A stretch of 64,000 nucleotides of DNA from CBDEFX01 sp965237635 (GCA_965237635.1 CBDEFX010000002.1:186001-250000); one strand, 5' to 3'; numbered from the stretch's first letter, positions 54,203 to 62,493 are shown. Translations and numbers: made by a program. The notes: generated by a model not told the origin, from the sequence alone.

Positions 54203-54262
54203 ACACCAAGGACTCAGGTACTCGTGGGCGGTATAATTGGAGGCAGCGAGAGGAGTTGGTCG
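54203..54262 (+). repeat. Dispersed repeat R1, copy c
   Basis: CAATCGACACCAAGGACTCA followed by GGTACTCGTGGGCGGT. Reads IDTKDSGTRGRYNW in one frame, matching copies a and b. Lies between two R2 arms. Confidence 0.6.
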
Positions 54263-54342
54263 AATCCCCCAAATTGCTGCACCGCTCTGGACCAGCCAGC
54301 TAGCCTTGTATACACTCGTCTACTGGTGCGAGTCTTCTCAAG

Positions 54343-54396
54343 TGGGCCTATTTTGACGGTAGACAGAACCATCTTCGAGATGTGGTTGGGGGCGCT
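54343..54396 (-). repeat. Repeat R2, single arm
   Basis: Plus strand: GGGCCTATTTTGACGGTAGA, then CAGAACCATCTTCGAGATGT and GGTTGGG. This is the inverse orientation of the arm at 11823-11875. Confidence 0.6.
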
Positions 54397-54582
54397 TTCA
54401 GGCCCCCCAAGGCCCTCTCCAGCTATTGTAGTGGGCTAGGGCAGAGCGACTCAAGAAAGGTTCCGCCGGTGCCCTGCCCTCCGCCCCTTGCAATCATGCC
54501 TCCGCCTCTTACCGTCTCCCTCCATCAGGCATCCCGTAGCTGACGATTGGCGTGGTGAAGATATAGTGGGACCACGGGGCTG

Positions 54583-56118
54583 TCACCGATGTTCGCGTGG
54601 ACACCCCTCCCCAATAGCCCGACCCGGGGAAGGCGCTGTCTGACTTCCCAGACCGCTGTTCATTCCCGGCGGAGGTGGAGTGGTCTCACCGAAGAGCCAG
54701 GAATCGAAAAGGCCGTCCAGATCCCTGCCTGCAATCTCCTCAGCCACAGCGACAAGGTCCTCGGTTGTCACGTTGCCTCCGGCATGGCGGGAGACATACT
54801 CGCGCAGAGTCTTGAAAAACGCCTCGTCGCCGATTTCAATGTGCAGTGCGTGGAGGGCCATTGCGCCTCTCGCATACACGCTGCCGCTGAAAAGGGAGTC
54901 GGGGTCGGGATTCGCCGGCGGCCCATAGACAGGTCGCCAGACCATCTCCCAGAACTGCTCGAAACAGCCGCCGCCGGACTTGTGGTCTAACCACAGCCAC
55001 TCAGCGTAGGTGGCAAACCCCTCGCTCAGCCACAAGTCCTGCCACGACGCGGGAGTAAGCAGGTTCCCAAACCACTGGTGCGCCAACTCGTGGGCTATCA
55101 ACCTGTCGCCGAAATTCTCCAGGGCCCGTATCCCATAGACGGGCCGGGGCTGGGTTTCCAGCGGCGGAATCGCCTCGTCAATGACGACGGAGCCGGTGGA
55201 CTCGAATGGATACGGCCCGAATAGTTCACTGAAAAAATCGACTATCAAAGGGACGCTATCGAGACTACCCCTTGCGGATTCGTCAATCGACGCTTCAACC
55301 GAGTCAACGACGGTTATCCCCCCAGGACTTTCACTGGCGACGTCGTCAAACTGTGCGACCGCCAGATAGCTGGCCATCTCATGGACGCTTTCCCATACGT
55401 ACGTCACAGTCTCTCCGTGGTCGGTCGTACTGGTCAATTCACCGTTTGAGGCCGCTTCATAGGGCTCGGGCACCGTGATGATGAAGGTGTACAAGGCTTT
55501 ATCGGATGGATGCTCATTGACCGGGAGCCAGTGCGACGCCCCCCAGGGTTCGCCGTACGCGATTATCCCGGTCCCGTAGTTTATCCAGCCGATTAGGAGA
55601 CTTGTTCCAGGCGCATAGCTGGTCGAAGGTTGACCCTCGTAAGAGACCGTGGCATTGAAGGTCGTTCCTACAGGGATCGGCGCACCGGGCTCGATTGTCA
55701 GCTCGTATCCGGCGCGAGAGTGGTCGGCTGGGCGGCCACCCACGGTAACCTGCGTAACCGTTAAGCCTCGCAAGTCCAGATTGAATGAGGAGAGGTCCTG
55801 TGTTGCGTCGGCTTCGATTTGAGTCCGGCCCGAAATCTCGTTGGCTTCCACGTCGATGTCGAGGGTCACCGTGTAGCGGGAAACGTCATATCCGCCGTTG
55901 CCCAGCCCGGGATAGAGAGGGTCGTCCAGCCCTGCCGCGCCAGGACGAGCGGTCCGAATCGGCGTGGGCGTCGGTTCCCGCGCCGGGGAGGCTGTTGGCT
56001 CCTGAGTCGGAGTAGGTATATCTCCGTCGTCACATGCCGTAATCACGGCAACGGCCATCAAACACGACAGAGCAATCCGCGCGGTCGGTTGAAGGGTTTC
56101 GAGCAGTCTGACTCGCAA
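54583..56118 (-). CDS. M1-family metallopeptidase (lipoprotein aminopeptidase)
   Basis: About 511 aa. HELAHQWFGN plus WLSEGFATYAEW gives the HExxH-18-E zinc site of M1 peptidases; PLETQPRPVYG stands where the substrate amino terminus is held. The N-terminus has a signal-like stretch ending in a Cys (ALSCLMAVAVITACDDG), then a Thr/Pro linker (TPTQEPTASPAREPTPTP), so it is probably anchored outside the membrane. The most likely start is TTG 56118, because the longer frame to 56283 is translated from MITE copy B. The C-terminal ERAP-like domain is absent, as is common for secreted bacterial forms. Intact. Confidence 0.88.
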   Translation of the reverse strand: MRVRLLETLQPTARIALSCLMAVAVITACDDGDIPTPTQEPTASPAREPTPTPIRTARPGAAGLDDPLYPGLGNGGYDVSRYTVTLDIDVEANEISGRTQIEADATQDLSSFNLDLRGLTVTQVTVGGRPADHSRAGYELTIEPGAPIPVGTTFNATVSYEGQPSTSYAPGTSLLIGWINYGTGIIAYGEPWGASHWLPVNEHPSDKALYTFIITVPEPYEAASNGELTSTTDHGETVTYVWESVHEMASYLAVAQFDDVASESPGGITVVDSVEASIDESARGSLDSVPLIVDFFSELFGPYPFESTGSVVIDEAIPPLETQPRPVYGIRALENFGDRLIAHELAHQWFGNLLTPASWQDLWLSEGFATYAEWLWLDHKSGGGCFEQFWEMVWRPVYGPPANPDPDSLFSGSVYARGAMALHALHIEIGDEAFFKTLREYVSRHAGGNVTTEDLVAVAEEIAGRDLDGLFDSWLFGETTPPPPGMNSGLGSQTAPSPGRAIGEGCPREHR

Positions 56119-56171
56119 GCCGAAAGCGAAAGCCAATTGGCGGCCCTTTCGTGGGTATAGCTTGAGAAGCT

Positions 56172-56329
56172 TGATTCTCTCGTAAAAAGTCTGTGCAGGT
56201 CGAATTAGAACAACCGTACCCTTGCCTGGGTACAATATACAGTCTCTGTTCCGTGTCCTACCCCAACATACGGTAGCGCTCACATGTGCTAAAGCGCTGG
56301 AACTTCCTCAAAACGGGTTTTTACGAATC
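56172..56329 (-). mobile_element. MITE family M1, copy B (one end damaged)
   Basis: Plus-strand start TGATTCTCTCGTAAAAA at 56172. The other end reads TTTTTACGAATC where GAGGGAATCA is expected, so a few terminal bases are deleted and no target duplication remains. The internal hairpin is the same as copy A. It sits about 55 bp upstream of the peptidase start, oriented so that its internal open frame runs into the peptidase gene. Confidence 0.85.
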
Positions 56330-56383
56330 GCCTAGATTGCCGCCACAACAGTACGCAGAAATGCGGCCTGTCGTCAATCCGAT

Positions 56384-56418
56384 CCGAAAAATGTGGGCCT
56401 AAGAAAAATGTGGGCCTA
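56384..56418 (+). repeat. Two tandem copies of a 17-bp unit
   Basis: AAAAATGTGGGCCTAAG twice in succession, immediately before the duplicated recombinase 3' segment. Confidence 0.7.
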
Positions 56419-56580
56419 AGTTAGAGATTGACGGTGGCGTTGGCAATTTGTCCTACCCCACATTTCCCAGATCAGCCGCGTGGGAGCGTCGTAATCCGGT
56501 AAGAGTAGCGCCCATGTGAGCCGCTTACATGGGCATCATGGCCAGTATGTGTGCTAGATGCCGTGTTAGCGAGATCTAGC
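56417..56580 (+). repeat. Duplicate of serine recombinase 3' end plus R3
   Basis: TTAGAGATTGACGGTGGCGT then TGGCAATTTGTCCTACCCC matches 50597-50637 except for one base. The R3/IS1380-C left end then follows to about 56580, extending past the solo copy at 50632-50706. It shows that the recombinase-R3 junction was copied here as a block. Confidence 0.8.
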
Positions 56581-56586
56581 CGGACT

Positions 56587-56826
56587 TTATCCGTTCGATA
56601 CCAGTAATAAGCTGAATACAATGGAGGTGGAGAGATGGCGGTGATTGGCGTTGGAATTGTCGGCTCCGGTGGCCGGGGCCAAGGCCGGGGCAAAGGCCGC
56701 CATAGCCGCCTCCCACTTCGCCAGGTCGTTCGGATCGGCGTCCCATCGGTCGAAGGCCGCCAGCTCCGGCGGCATTTTGACGCGCAACGAAGGATGCGAG
56801 TCTAGGATTCCGTCGCGGTTGGACAT
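56587..56826 (-). CDS. Small ORF with MSNRDGILDS start, copy 2
   Basis: 79 aa, ATG 56826 preceded by AAAGGAGGGG. Begins MSNRDGILDSHPSLRVKMPP and contains a helical DPNDLAKWEAAMAAF. The first ten residues, the ribosome-binding site and an upstream GTGGCCCGGGCCAC palindrome are repeated just upstream (56877-56939). Function unknown; the conserved start could be a leader sequence. Confidence 0.45.
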   Translation of the reverse strand: MSNRDGILDSHPSLRVKMPPELAAFDRWDADPNDLAKWEAAMAAFAPALAPATGADNSNANHRHLSTSIVFSLLLVSNG

Positions 56827-56876
56827 GTAGCCCCTCCTTTGCAGGGGATGTGGCCCGGGCCACAACGCGGGTTTTT

Positions 56877-56939
56877 CAACGCTCTCGAAGGTACCGCAAA
56901 CACCACCGCGAGTCTAGGATTCCGTCGCGGTTGGACATG
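56877..56939 (-). CDS. Tiny ORF with MSNRDGILDS start, copy 1
   Basis: 20 codons, MSNRDGILDSRWCLRYLRER, ATG 56939 with AAGGAG upstream. Too short to judge alone; noted because its start, spacing and Shine-Dalgarno match the next ORF, implying duplication of a translated unit or of an expression signal. Confidence 0.35.
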
Positions 56940-57132
56940 CAACTCTCCTTGTAGGGGTATCGTGTAGGCGCACCGTGGCCCGGGCCACGACGAGACCCAC
57001 CACAACGATACCGAGCATCAAGGCGATCGAAGGGAGATCGCTGGACACGCTCAGTTGAACGGAATAGGCGGTTAGCCGAAAGGCGAATAGGCGGTCGAAG
57101 AGCTCCAGAAATGCAAACATGCAATGGTGCAT
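56914..57132 (-). CDS. Small membrane-protein-like ORF
   Basis: 72 aa. MHHCMFAFLELFDRLFAFRL, then a hydrophobic helix (IALMLGIVVVGLVVA). The tail is encoded by the GTGGCCCGGGCCAC region and overlaps the next ORF. A single-pass membrane peptide is possible. No family recognised. Confidence 0.35.
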   Translation of the reverse strand: MHHCMFAFLELFDRLFAFRLTAYSVQLSVSSDLPSIALMLGIVVVGLVVARATVRLHDTPTRRVACPTATES

Positions 57133-57146
57133 GCAATATCTAATGG

Positions 57147-57588
57147 GTGGATTTCTGCCTCTGGGTAAGTATATATCTACTACACCATGCAGTACGAGAT
57201 CAGCGGGTCGGTGCTGGCAGGGCAGATCACAACCACGACCTGGGCGGTGGCTCCATTGAGGACCTGGGTCTGGTCCAGGGCGATCGGTGGGGCCGGCCGC
57301 GGCATCGGTGGGGCTGGCCAGTTCGCGTCGTGGACCAGGGCGGCTCAGCTCAGGACCACGACCTGGGCGGAGGCAGCGGTGGCCCGGGCCACGGTACCCC
57401 CCAGGCGTTCAACTCTGCGGTGGACCTGCCCAGGGCGCGCCGTGGGCGAAGGCAGCGGTCGATCGGGCCTGGGCGCGCCGTGGACCAGGGCGGCTCAGCT
57501 CACGACGTCGGCCTGGGCGGTGGCTCCGTCGAGGACCTGGGCCCCCACGTGGCTCGAACCCCGTATATGTCTCGATGTAGCTTCTTGA
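57147..57588 (+). repeat. GC-rich degenerate repeats
   Basis: About 440 bp built from imperfect repeats of GACCAGGGCGGCTCAGCTCA and GACCTGGGCGGTGGCTCC, with a third GTGGCCCGGGCCAC palindrome near 57377. All three plus frames are open because of the repeat composition, so no single frame can be called a gene; one gives repeated DLGGGSxEDLG units. 57589-57718 has no feature. Confidence 0.5.
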
Positions 57589-57718
57589 GGTCCTGCGATC
57601 ATTCCGCAAGAGGCAATCTCTCACTGTCTGCTGTGGTCGCTCGTCTTGACGTCAGCTATATGTGAGCCTATGCTCCATTAGTATTGACTAGGAAGGGATA
57701 TGACCCAATGGATGCCAC

Positions 57719-57928
57719 ATGCAAAACAGATGGATGACCCTTCAAGAGGTCGCCGAGTACCTGCAGCTGAGCAAGGACCTGATATATCGGCTTGCTCAAA
57801 GCGGAAAGATTCCCGCCTCTAAAGTCGGAAGCCGTTGGCGTTTCAGACAGGAGCGGATCGACCGCTGGATGGAGGATATGGCCGTCGACACAGTGACGCG
57901 TGGCAGGAGTGATGATGTCCGAGGGTAG
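57719..57928 (+). CDS. Excisionase-family HTH protein
   Basis: 69 aa. WMTLQEVAEYLQLSKDLIYR, LAQSGKIPASKVGSRWRFRQ, ERIDRWM: the MerR-like HTH_17 domain of excisionases and small R-M-linked regulators. Its end overlaps the start of the truncated C5 methyltransferase, so they were one operon. In restriction loci such proteins can be controllers, and in mobile elements directionality factors; the sequence does not decide. Confidence 0.8.
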   Translation: MQNRWMTLQEVAEYLQLSKDLIYRLAQSGKIPASKVGSRWRFRQERIDRWMEDMAVDTVTRGRSDDVRG

Positions 57929-58247
57929 TCTCACAGATTCCCTGAGGAATGGAGCGGATCAGACACAGATGCGTTTCATCGATCTCTTCGCCGGCCTTGG
58001 TGGATTTCATCTTGCGCTCAAGAATCTCGGCTACAGGTGCGTCTTCGCGTCCGAGATCGACGAGAGTCTGCGGGCGACCTACTACGAGAACTTCGGAGTG
58101 ACACCATTTGGATACATCCGCGAGGTTGCAGTTGAGACTATCCCGAGCCACGACATCCTCTGCGCGGGGTTTCCATGCCAGCCGTTCTCCAAGGCTCGAG
58201 ACTACTCAGAGCCGGGAGACCCAGAGCTCAGTGAGCTATACCTGTGA
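57912..58247 (+). pseudogene. C5 DNA methyltransferase, N-terminal fragment
   Basis: Starts at ATG 57912. MRFIDLFAGLGGFHLALKNL is the SAM-binding motif I, FASEIDESLRATYYENFG motif II, and CAGFPCQPFSKARD motif IV with the catalytic Cys. After DPELSELYL the frame ends, and the remaining two thirds (ENV, QRRER, target recognition domain) are missing. Inactive. What follows (58300-58727) is from another gene. Confidence 0.9.
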
Positions 58248-58299
58248 CCTGCCCCCCAAGAGAAACAATGACTATCATGGTCTTCATTTCAATGATGGT

Positions 58300-58727
58300 G
58301 GACCACTAGGTTTCACACCAAGAATGAGTTTGACCGTCTTTTTCTTCGTGGCAAGGTTACCGATTGCAGTTTGTGGGCACCGTTGAACGACTTATGCTGG
58401 GCTTCAGATAACGAGGTCCATTACATGACATTCACCAGAGACCAGAAGGAACCCTGGTGGCACTCGGAAGCAGTCAGACTGGAAGGGACATTTACTGCTG
58501 AAGAGCACTACGAGAGAATTCGTGAAACAGTCACAATTGATGAAAACTTTTTCCGAGCCCTTAGAGCCAAGTTACGTGCCGCTCTGAACGAATCCGAATT
58601 GCGAACAACTGAAGCTAATGCCCTCTATGACAATGATGACCTAGCTGATGTGTTGCGAGACACCTATCGAATGCTCACCGCGCAGTACGGGCTGCAAATG
58701 GTGATCCTGACCGAGGACGGTGGGTAG
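58300..58727 (+). pseudogene. C-terminal fragment of an unknown protein
   Basis: From about 58305 the frame reads TRFHTKNEFDRLFLRGKVTD, LNDLCWASDNEVHYMTFTRD and ends MLTAQYGLQMVILTEDGG at 58727, with no start codon appropriate to its beginning. Lies directly after the broken methyltransferase, so it could be the tail of a linked restriction gene brought together by a deletion. Codon use is AT-richer than its surroundings. Not recognised. Confidence 0.4.
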
Positions 58728-58788
58728 AGAGCGAGTGGATAGCCTAGATCGTGTATCTAGAGAGATGAAGATGCAATTGGACTTTAGC

Positions 58789-58995
58789 CCGAATCCACCG
58801 AAGGACACGGATGGACGGCGTGAGGACAGCGGAAGGGGGTGGGTGAGGGAGCTACAGGGGAGATGGCCTGGGGTCTTGGGGTAGATGGGGGGTTGGCAGG
58901 AGCAGGCCGGCATTGGCCACCAGGCGATGGTCGTCAAAGAGGATGCGGATACGGTCGGGATTGTTCTGTGGCAGCATCTATTGGGTGCTCCTCTG
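58789..58995 (-). mobile_element. Internally deleted IS1380-B derivative
   Basis: Starts with the IS1380-B end CCCGAATCCACCGAAGGAC. After about 100 bp it jumps to the transposase 5' region (minus strand MLPQNNPDRIRILFDDHRLV, then ANAGLLLP), lacking the catalytic core. The outer right end is not found. A defective relic. Confidence 0.8.
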
Positions 58996-59035
58996 AATCT
59001 GGGAGCTGAATTCCGTTCCTGGCGCGTTGGTTGGG

Positions 59036-59364
59036 ATGACTCCTATAGGCGAAGTCGTCGTTGTGGTAGAGTTCTGGATAGGAGTTGGAGATTTCCTTGT
59101 CCGAAGGACTATCCAGAACATCAGTGTGGAACTGTCATCCGACATCAGCGAGGGCGGTGAGCTGGAATCTTGAGCTCGATATGCGGTTGTCGGACTACGG
59201 CGAGCCCGTGGATAGACAAGCTACGGATGTGGAGTCCACGTTAGGCACAGGACCAGGGTATTCAGAAGCAACCCCGATTCCGGCGCCCACAGCAACACCT
59301 GTACCCGCAATAACCATCCCGCCGACGCCGGAGAGTACGCCGACACCCACACCGGCGGCAAGGT
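59036..59364 (+). pseudogene. LppX-like lipoprotein, 3' fragment with frameshift
   Basis: One frame reads IGEVVVVVEFWIGVGDFLVR, then RTIQNISVELSSDISEGGEL to a TGA near 59171. A second frame continues LSDYGEPVDRQATDVESTLG and a Thr/Pro tail (PTPESTPTPTP) into the MITE at 59365. The two halves in sequence match the end of secreted LppX/LprG-type lipoproteins. Both 5' and 3' ends are lost. This and the M1 peptidase linker are the main compositional hints of Chloroflexota. Confidence 0.6.
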
Positions 59365-59527
59365 TGATTCCCTCGTAAAAACCCGTTTTGAGGAAGTTCC
59401 AGCGACTTAGCACATCTGAGCGCTACCGTATGTTGGGGTAGGACACGGAACAGAGACTGTATATTGTACCCAAACGCGGGTACGTTTGTTCTAATTCGAC
59501 CTGCACAGACTTTTTACGAGAGAATCA
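59365..59527 (+). mobile_element. MITE family M1, copy C (163 bp)
   Basis: TGATTCCCTCGTAAAAA ... TTTTTACGAGAGAATCA with target duplication AGGT at 59361-59364 and 59528-59531. The internal hairpin loop differs (GTACCC-aaacgc-GGGTAC) while the stem is kept. It cuts the lipoprotein fragment and lies about 80 bp before the next gene in the same orientation. Confidence 0.92.
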
Positions 59528-59607
59528 AGGTTGACCTTTGGTGCAAAGCCCTGTGGACCAATGGGTTGTGTGGGGTTGGATTGTGGACCACTAGGTTGGA
59601 AAGTCTC

Positions 59608-60666
59608 ATGAAAATAGAAATCGGCGAATCCCTGGGCTATTCTTACCTGCGGCACGTCAAGCAATGCTGGCTAGTGCAGGTCAATTGGAAAGCGTCCGAG
59701 CATTGGGCTAAATACATGACCGATGCGGAATTGGAAGCGATGTTTGCCGCCATGAGGCGGAAATTCGATCCGTACGGTAGCGTGTTCAAGAAATCCAGGG
59801 ACGCCGCGCAGTTTTTGCGGCAGGGCGAAATTGATGTCTTGGGAGTGAACCAGAATGGCGGTGTCCATGCCATGGAAGTCGCTTTCCACGAAGGCGGCCT
59901 GAATTACGGTGGAGGAGTCGCCAAAAGAGTTCTCAAGAAACTGTTGCGCACGATGATGATTCTGACCGCCTACCACTCATCCGAAACAAGGTTCCATATC
60001 TACTTTGTTTCTCCCAAAGTGAATCACTCCGATCAAGAACCGCTGGAGGACACCTTTACGACCTTGCGAACAGAATACCCCGAAGTCGAGTGGAATCTCA
60101 TAATCAACCAGGACTTCACCGATCAGGTAATGAAGCCTACTCTGGAAAAAGCGGGTACCGTCGCAGACACTTCCGAGTTGTTCATGCGCTCCGCAAAGCT
60201 ACTGGCTCTGAGCCGGGATAGCTCGGAAATAGGTGGGAACGTCGGCCTTGGGCGAACAACAAATGGAGCGCAGCAATCCGGACCCGGTCAAATACAACCG
60301 CTGGTGCGAAAACTCATGAATACGCTGCTGGAGGATTATCCTACCCTTCTTAACGACGTTGACCTGCACAACTTAATGAATCAGGACTACTGCAAAAACA
60401 CCGTAGGCCTCCAAATCAGCAATCTGGCGCTTTTGCGCAGCACGGAAGCTAGAAGGGAGATTTCAGGCCACAACAGGTACTGGAAGAAATTGTACGCAGG
60501 CAAATTCTACGTCTGCTCTCAATGGTGGAAAAGCCACCACATTCCCAATGCAGAAAGCCTGTTGCGGTTCGTATCTGGACTCGGCCAAAGGAACCGGGGT
60601 CATCAGGGTGTTCCCGCATTGAAGAGCCACGAGAAAGTGCTCGATGATTACATCAGGCGGGGATAA
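59608..60666 (+). CDS. Conserved 352-aa predicted nuclease
   Basis: Start ATG 59608 (MKIEIGESLGYSYLRHVKQC); the longer frame to 59464 is MITE-derived. Residues about 65-100 read FLRQGEIDVLGVNQNGGVHA then MEVAFHEGGLNYGG, an acidic-strand-Glu pattern compatible with a PD-(D/E)XK-like fold with a degenerate final Lys. Later parts (FHIYFVSPKVN, SELFMRSAKLLALS, QWWKSHHIPNAESLLRFVSG) look like a conserved family I remember as uncharacterised. Single gene, no partner. The upstream MITE could influence its expression. Confidence 0.5.
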   Translation: MKIEIGESLGYSYLRHVKQCWLVQVNWKASEHWAKYMTDAELEAMFAAMRRKFDPYGSVFKKSRDAAQFLRQGEIDVLGVNQNGGVHAMEVAFHEGGLNYGGGVAKRVLKKLLRTMMILTAYHSSETRFHIYFVSPKVNHSDQEPLEDTFTTLRTEYPEVEWNLIINQDFTDQVMKPTLEKAGTVADTSELFMRSAKLLALSRDSSEIGGNVGLGRTTNGAQQSGPGQIQPLVRKLMNTLLEDYPTLLNDVDLHNLMNQDYCKNTVGLQISNLALLRSTEARREISGHNRYWKKLYAGKFYVCSQWWKSHHIPNAESLLRFVSGLGQRNRGHQGVPALKSHEKVLDDYIRRG

Positions 60667-60756
60667 AGACGGTTGGAAAATCGGCCATTCAGGATACGGC
60701 AGCGGAGAGGTTTCTAAGAGCGGTGGCTGGGCGATAGGTGAAATCGTATACAATGT

Positions 60757-60919
60757 TGATCCCCTCGTAAAAACCCGTTTTGAGCAAGTTCCAGCGATTT
60801 AGCACATCTGAGCGCTACCGTATGTTGGGGTAGTATACGGAACAGAGACTGTATATTGTACCCAGGTGTGGGTACGTTTGTTCTAATTCGACCTGCACAG
60901 ACTTTTTACGAGAGAATCA
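60757..60919 (+). mobile_element. MITE family M1, copy D (163 bp)
   Basis: TGATCCCCTCGTAAAAA ... TTTTTACGAGAGAATCA with target duplication ATGT at 60753-60756 and 60920-60923. Hairpin GTACCC-aggtgt-GGGTAC. The right duplication contains the ATG of the IS66-like fragment. Confidence 0.92.
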
Positions 60920-61193
60920 ATGTTGCAAGGGCAGGTTGCGCAGTTGACGGCGGCCAAGGAAGAGTTGCACAAGCAAGTCGCCGAGCTCAAGCGAGCAGGA
61001 AAGCGCCAGGCGGCTCCGTTCTCCAAGGGTGGGCGGAGCAACCGACCCAAGCGTCCCGGCCGCAAGCCGGGTATGGGGTCGTTCAGCTACCGAAAGTCGC
61101 CGTCTCCCGATGAAGTCACCGAGCCGCTTGTAGAGGTGGCGGTGGCTGAGGACACCTGCCCCGGATGTGGAGGCAGACTTGCCGCCTTGTATT
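60920..61193 (+). pseudogene. IS66-family transposase, N-terminal fragment
   Basis: Coiled-coil LTAAKEELHKQVAELKRAGK, basic linker RPKRPGRKPGMG, then the zinc-finger CPGCGGRLA typical of TnpC of IS66 elements. The frame is cut at 61193 by IS3-B copy 3. Upstream it was hit by MITE copy D. No TnpA or TnpB. Confidence 0.78.
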
Positions 61194-61209
61194 AAGGTGG
61201 ACCCCATTA

Positions 61210-62145
61210 TTAAGACAGCACGAGGGCTAAATTAAGAGAGTCTCCCACCCCTGCGCTAGGTTTCACCAAGCCCGATGGCAGCCCTGCTTCTTCAGCTGCT
61301 GCTCCCCTTTCTTCCTGGCCATGTTGGTACACCTCTGCTGGGGTCCGGTAGCCCAAAGCCTGGTGAGGCCTCTGCCGGTTGTAGAACTCCAGGTAGGCAT
61401 TGATCCCAGTTCGGGCCTCGGCGACGGTCTGGTAAGCTTTCAGATACACCTCCTCGTACTTGATGCTCCGCCACAGCCGCTCCACGAAGATGTTGTCCAG
61501 GTACCTACCCTTACCATCCATGCTGACCTGGACCCTCTGCTCCTGCAACGTCTGGGTAAAGGCCTCACTGGTGAACTGACTCCCCTGGTCGGTGTTGAAT
61601 ATCTCCGGTCGTCCCTTACCCAGGGCTTCCTCCAACGCCGCCACGCAGAAGCTGGTGTCCATGGTGTTGGAGAGCTTCCAGGCCAGCACGTGCCGGCTGT
61701 GCCAGTCCATGATGGCCACCAGGTACAGGAAGCCCTTCGGCATGGGGATGTAGGTGATGTCCGCGGCCCAGACCTGGTCGACCCGATTAACCTCCACTCC
61801 CTTCAGCAGATAGGGAAAGATCCGGTGTCCCGGCGCTGGTTTGCTGGTGTTGGGACGCCGGTAGATGGCTTCCAGACCCATCAACCGCATCAGCCTTCGA
61901 ACCCTTTTTCGGCTCACCAGATAGCCCTGTTGCAGCAGCCAGGCCTTCATCTTCCTGGAGCCGTAGAAGGGGGTCTTCAAATACTGACGGTCCATCAGGG
62001 CCATCAACTCCAGGTCTTCTGCCCTGGTCGGTACCGACCGGTAGTACACCGAGGCCCGGCTGACGTCAAGCAGGATACATTGACGCACCAAAGACAGTTG
62101 CTGGTGGTCTCGGTCTATCATGGCTCGCCGTATGCTGCGACTCAT
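61210..62145 (-). CDS. IS3-B OrfB (DDE integrase)
   Basis: 311 aa, identical in all catalytic motifs to the copies at 21502 and 35135. Nearest to the 35135 copy (both YRTP). Overlaps orfA by 4 nt with the conserved T TTT TTG heptamer upstream. Confidence 0.92.
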   Translation of the reverse strand: MSRSIRRAMIDRDHQQLSLVRQCILLDVSRASVYYRSVPTRAEDLELMALMDRQYLKTPFYGSRKMKAWLLQQGYLVSRKRVRRLMRLMGLEAIYRRPNTSKPAPGHRIFPYLLKGVEVNRVDQVWAADITYIPMPKGFLYLVAIMDWHSRHVLAWKLSNTMDTSFCVAALEEALGKGRPEIFNTDQGSQFTSEAFTQTLQEQRVQVSMDGKGRYLDNIFVERLWRSIKYEEVYLKAYQTVAEARTGINAYLEFYNRQRPHQALGYRTPAEVYQHGQEERGAAAEEAGLPSGLVKPSAGVGDSLNLALVLS

Positions 62146-62441
62146 AGACCGGACCTTTCCGACAAAAAATCGCGTTCCACCTTCAGCTGGCCGATGTGCC
62201 GGTAGAGGTGGTTAATCTGAGCTTCCTTGGCTTTCTCCTGGGATTTCTGATTGGTGGCAAATAGCTCCGGGGCTCCTTCCGCCAGGGCCCTTTTCCAGGC
62301 GTGAATCTGACTGGGATGGACCTCAAATCGGCTGGCCAGCTGGGCGATGGTCTCTTCCCCCGCAAGGGCGGCCAAGGCCACCTTGGCCTTGAACGCCGGA
62401 CTGTGCTTATTCCTCGTCTGCTTCATGTCCTGCTCCTCCAC
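62142..62441 (-). CDS. IS3-B OrfA (HTH)
   Basis: 99-aa HTH protein identical to the other copies; GGAGGAG before MKQTRNK conserved. Confidence 0.9.
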   Translation of the reverse strand: MEEQDMKQTRNKHSPAFKAKVALAALAGEETIAQLASRFEVHPSQIHAWKRALAEGAPELFATNQKSQEKAKEAQINHLYRHIGQLKVERDFLSERSGL

Positions 62442-62493
62442 GTCGGTTAGTTGCCGGTTATTTTAGGAGCTGGACTCTCTCTTAGCCAGTTGT

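Larger units (their letters stand above)
53885..54582. other. Gene-free, repeat-rich stretch
   Basis: No gene supported. Contains the R2 palindrome (53981-54070), R1 copy c (54203-54262) and a further R2 arm (54343-54396). The remainder up to the M1 peptidase 3' end is unrecognised. Confidence 0.55.

Noticed and set aside
56119..56283. N-terminal extension of the M1 peptidase as native sequence
   Set aside because: These codons are the MITE copy B; the same peptide appears before unrelated genes at 59464 and 60856.
57147..57665. Repeat protein encoded in the GC-rich stretch
   Set aside because: All three plus frames are open because of the repeats and none has a convincing start, so no frame can be chosen.
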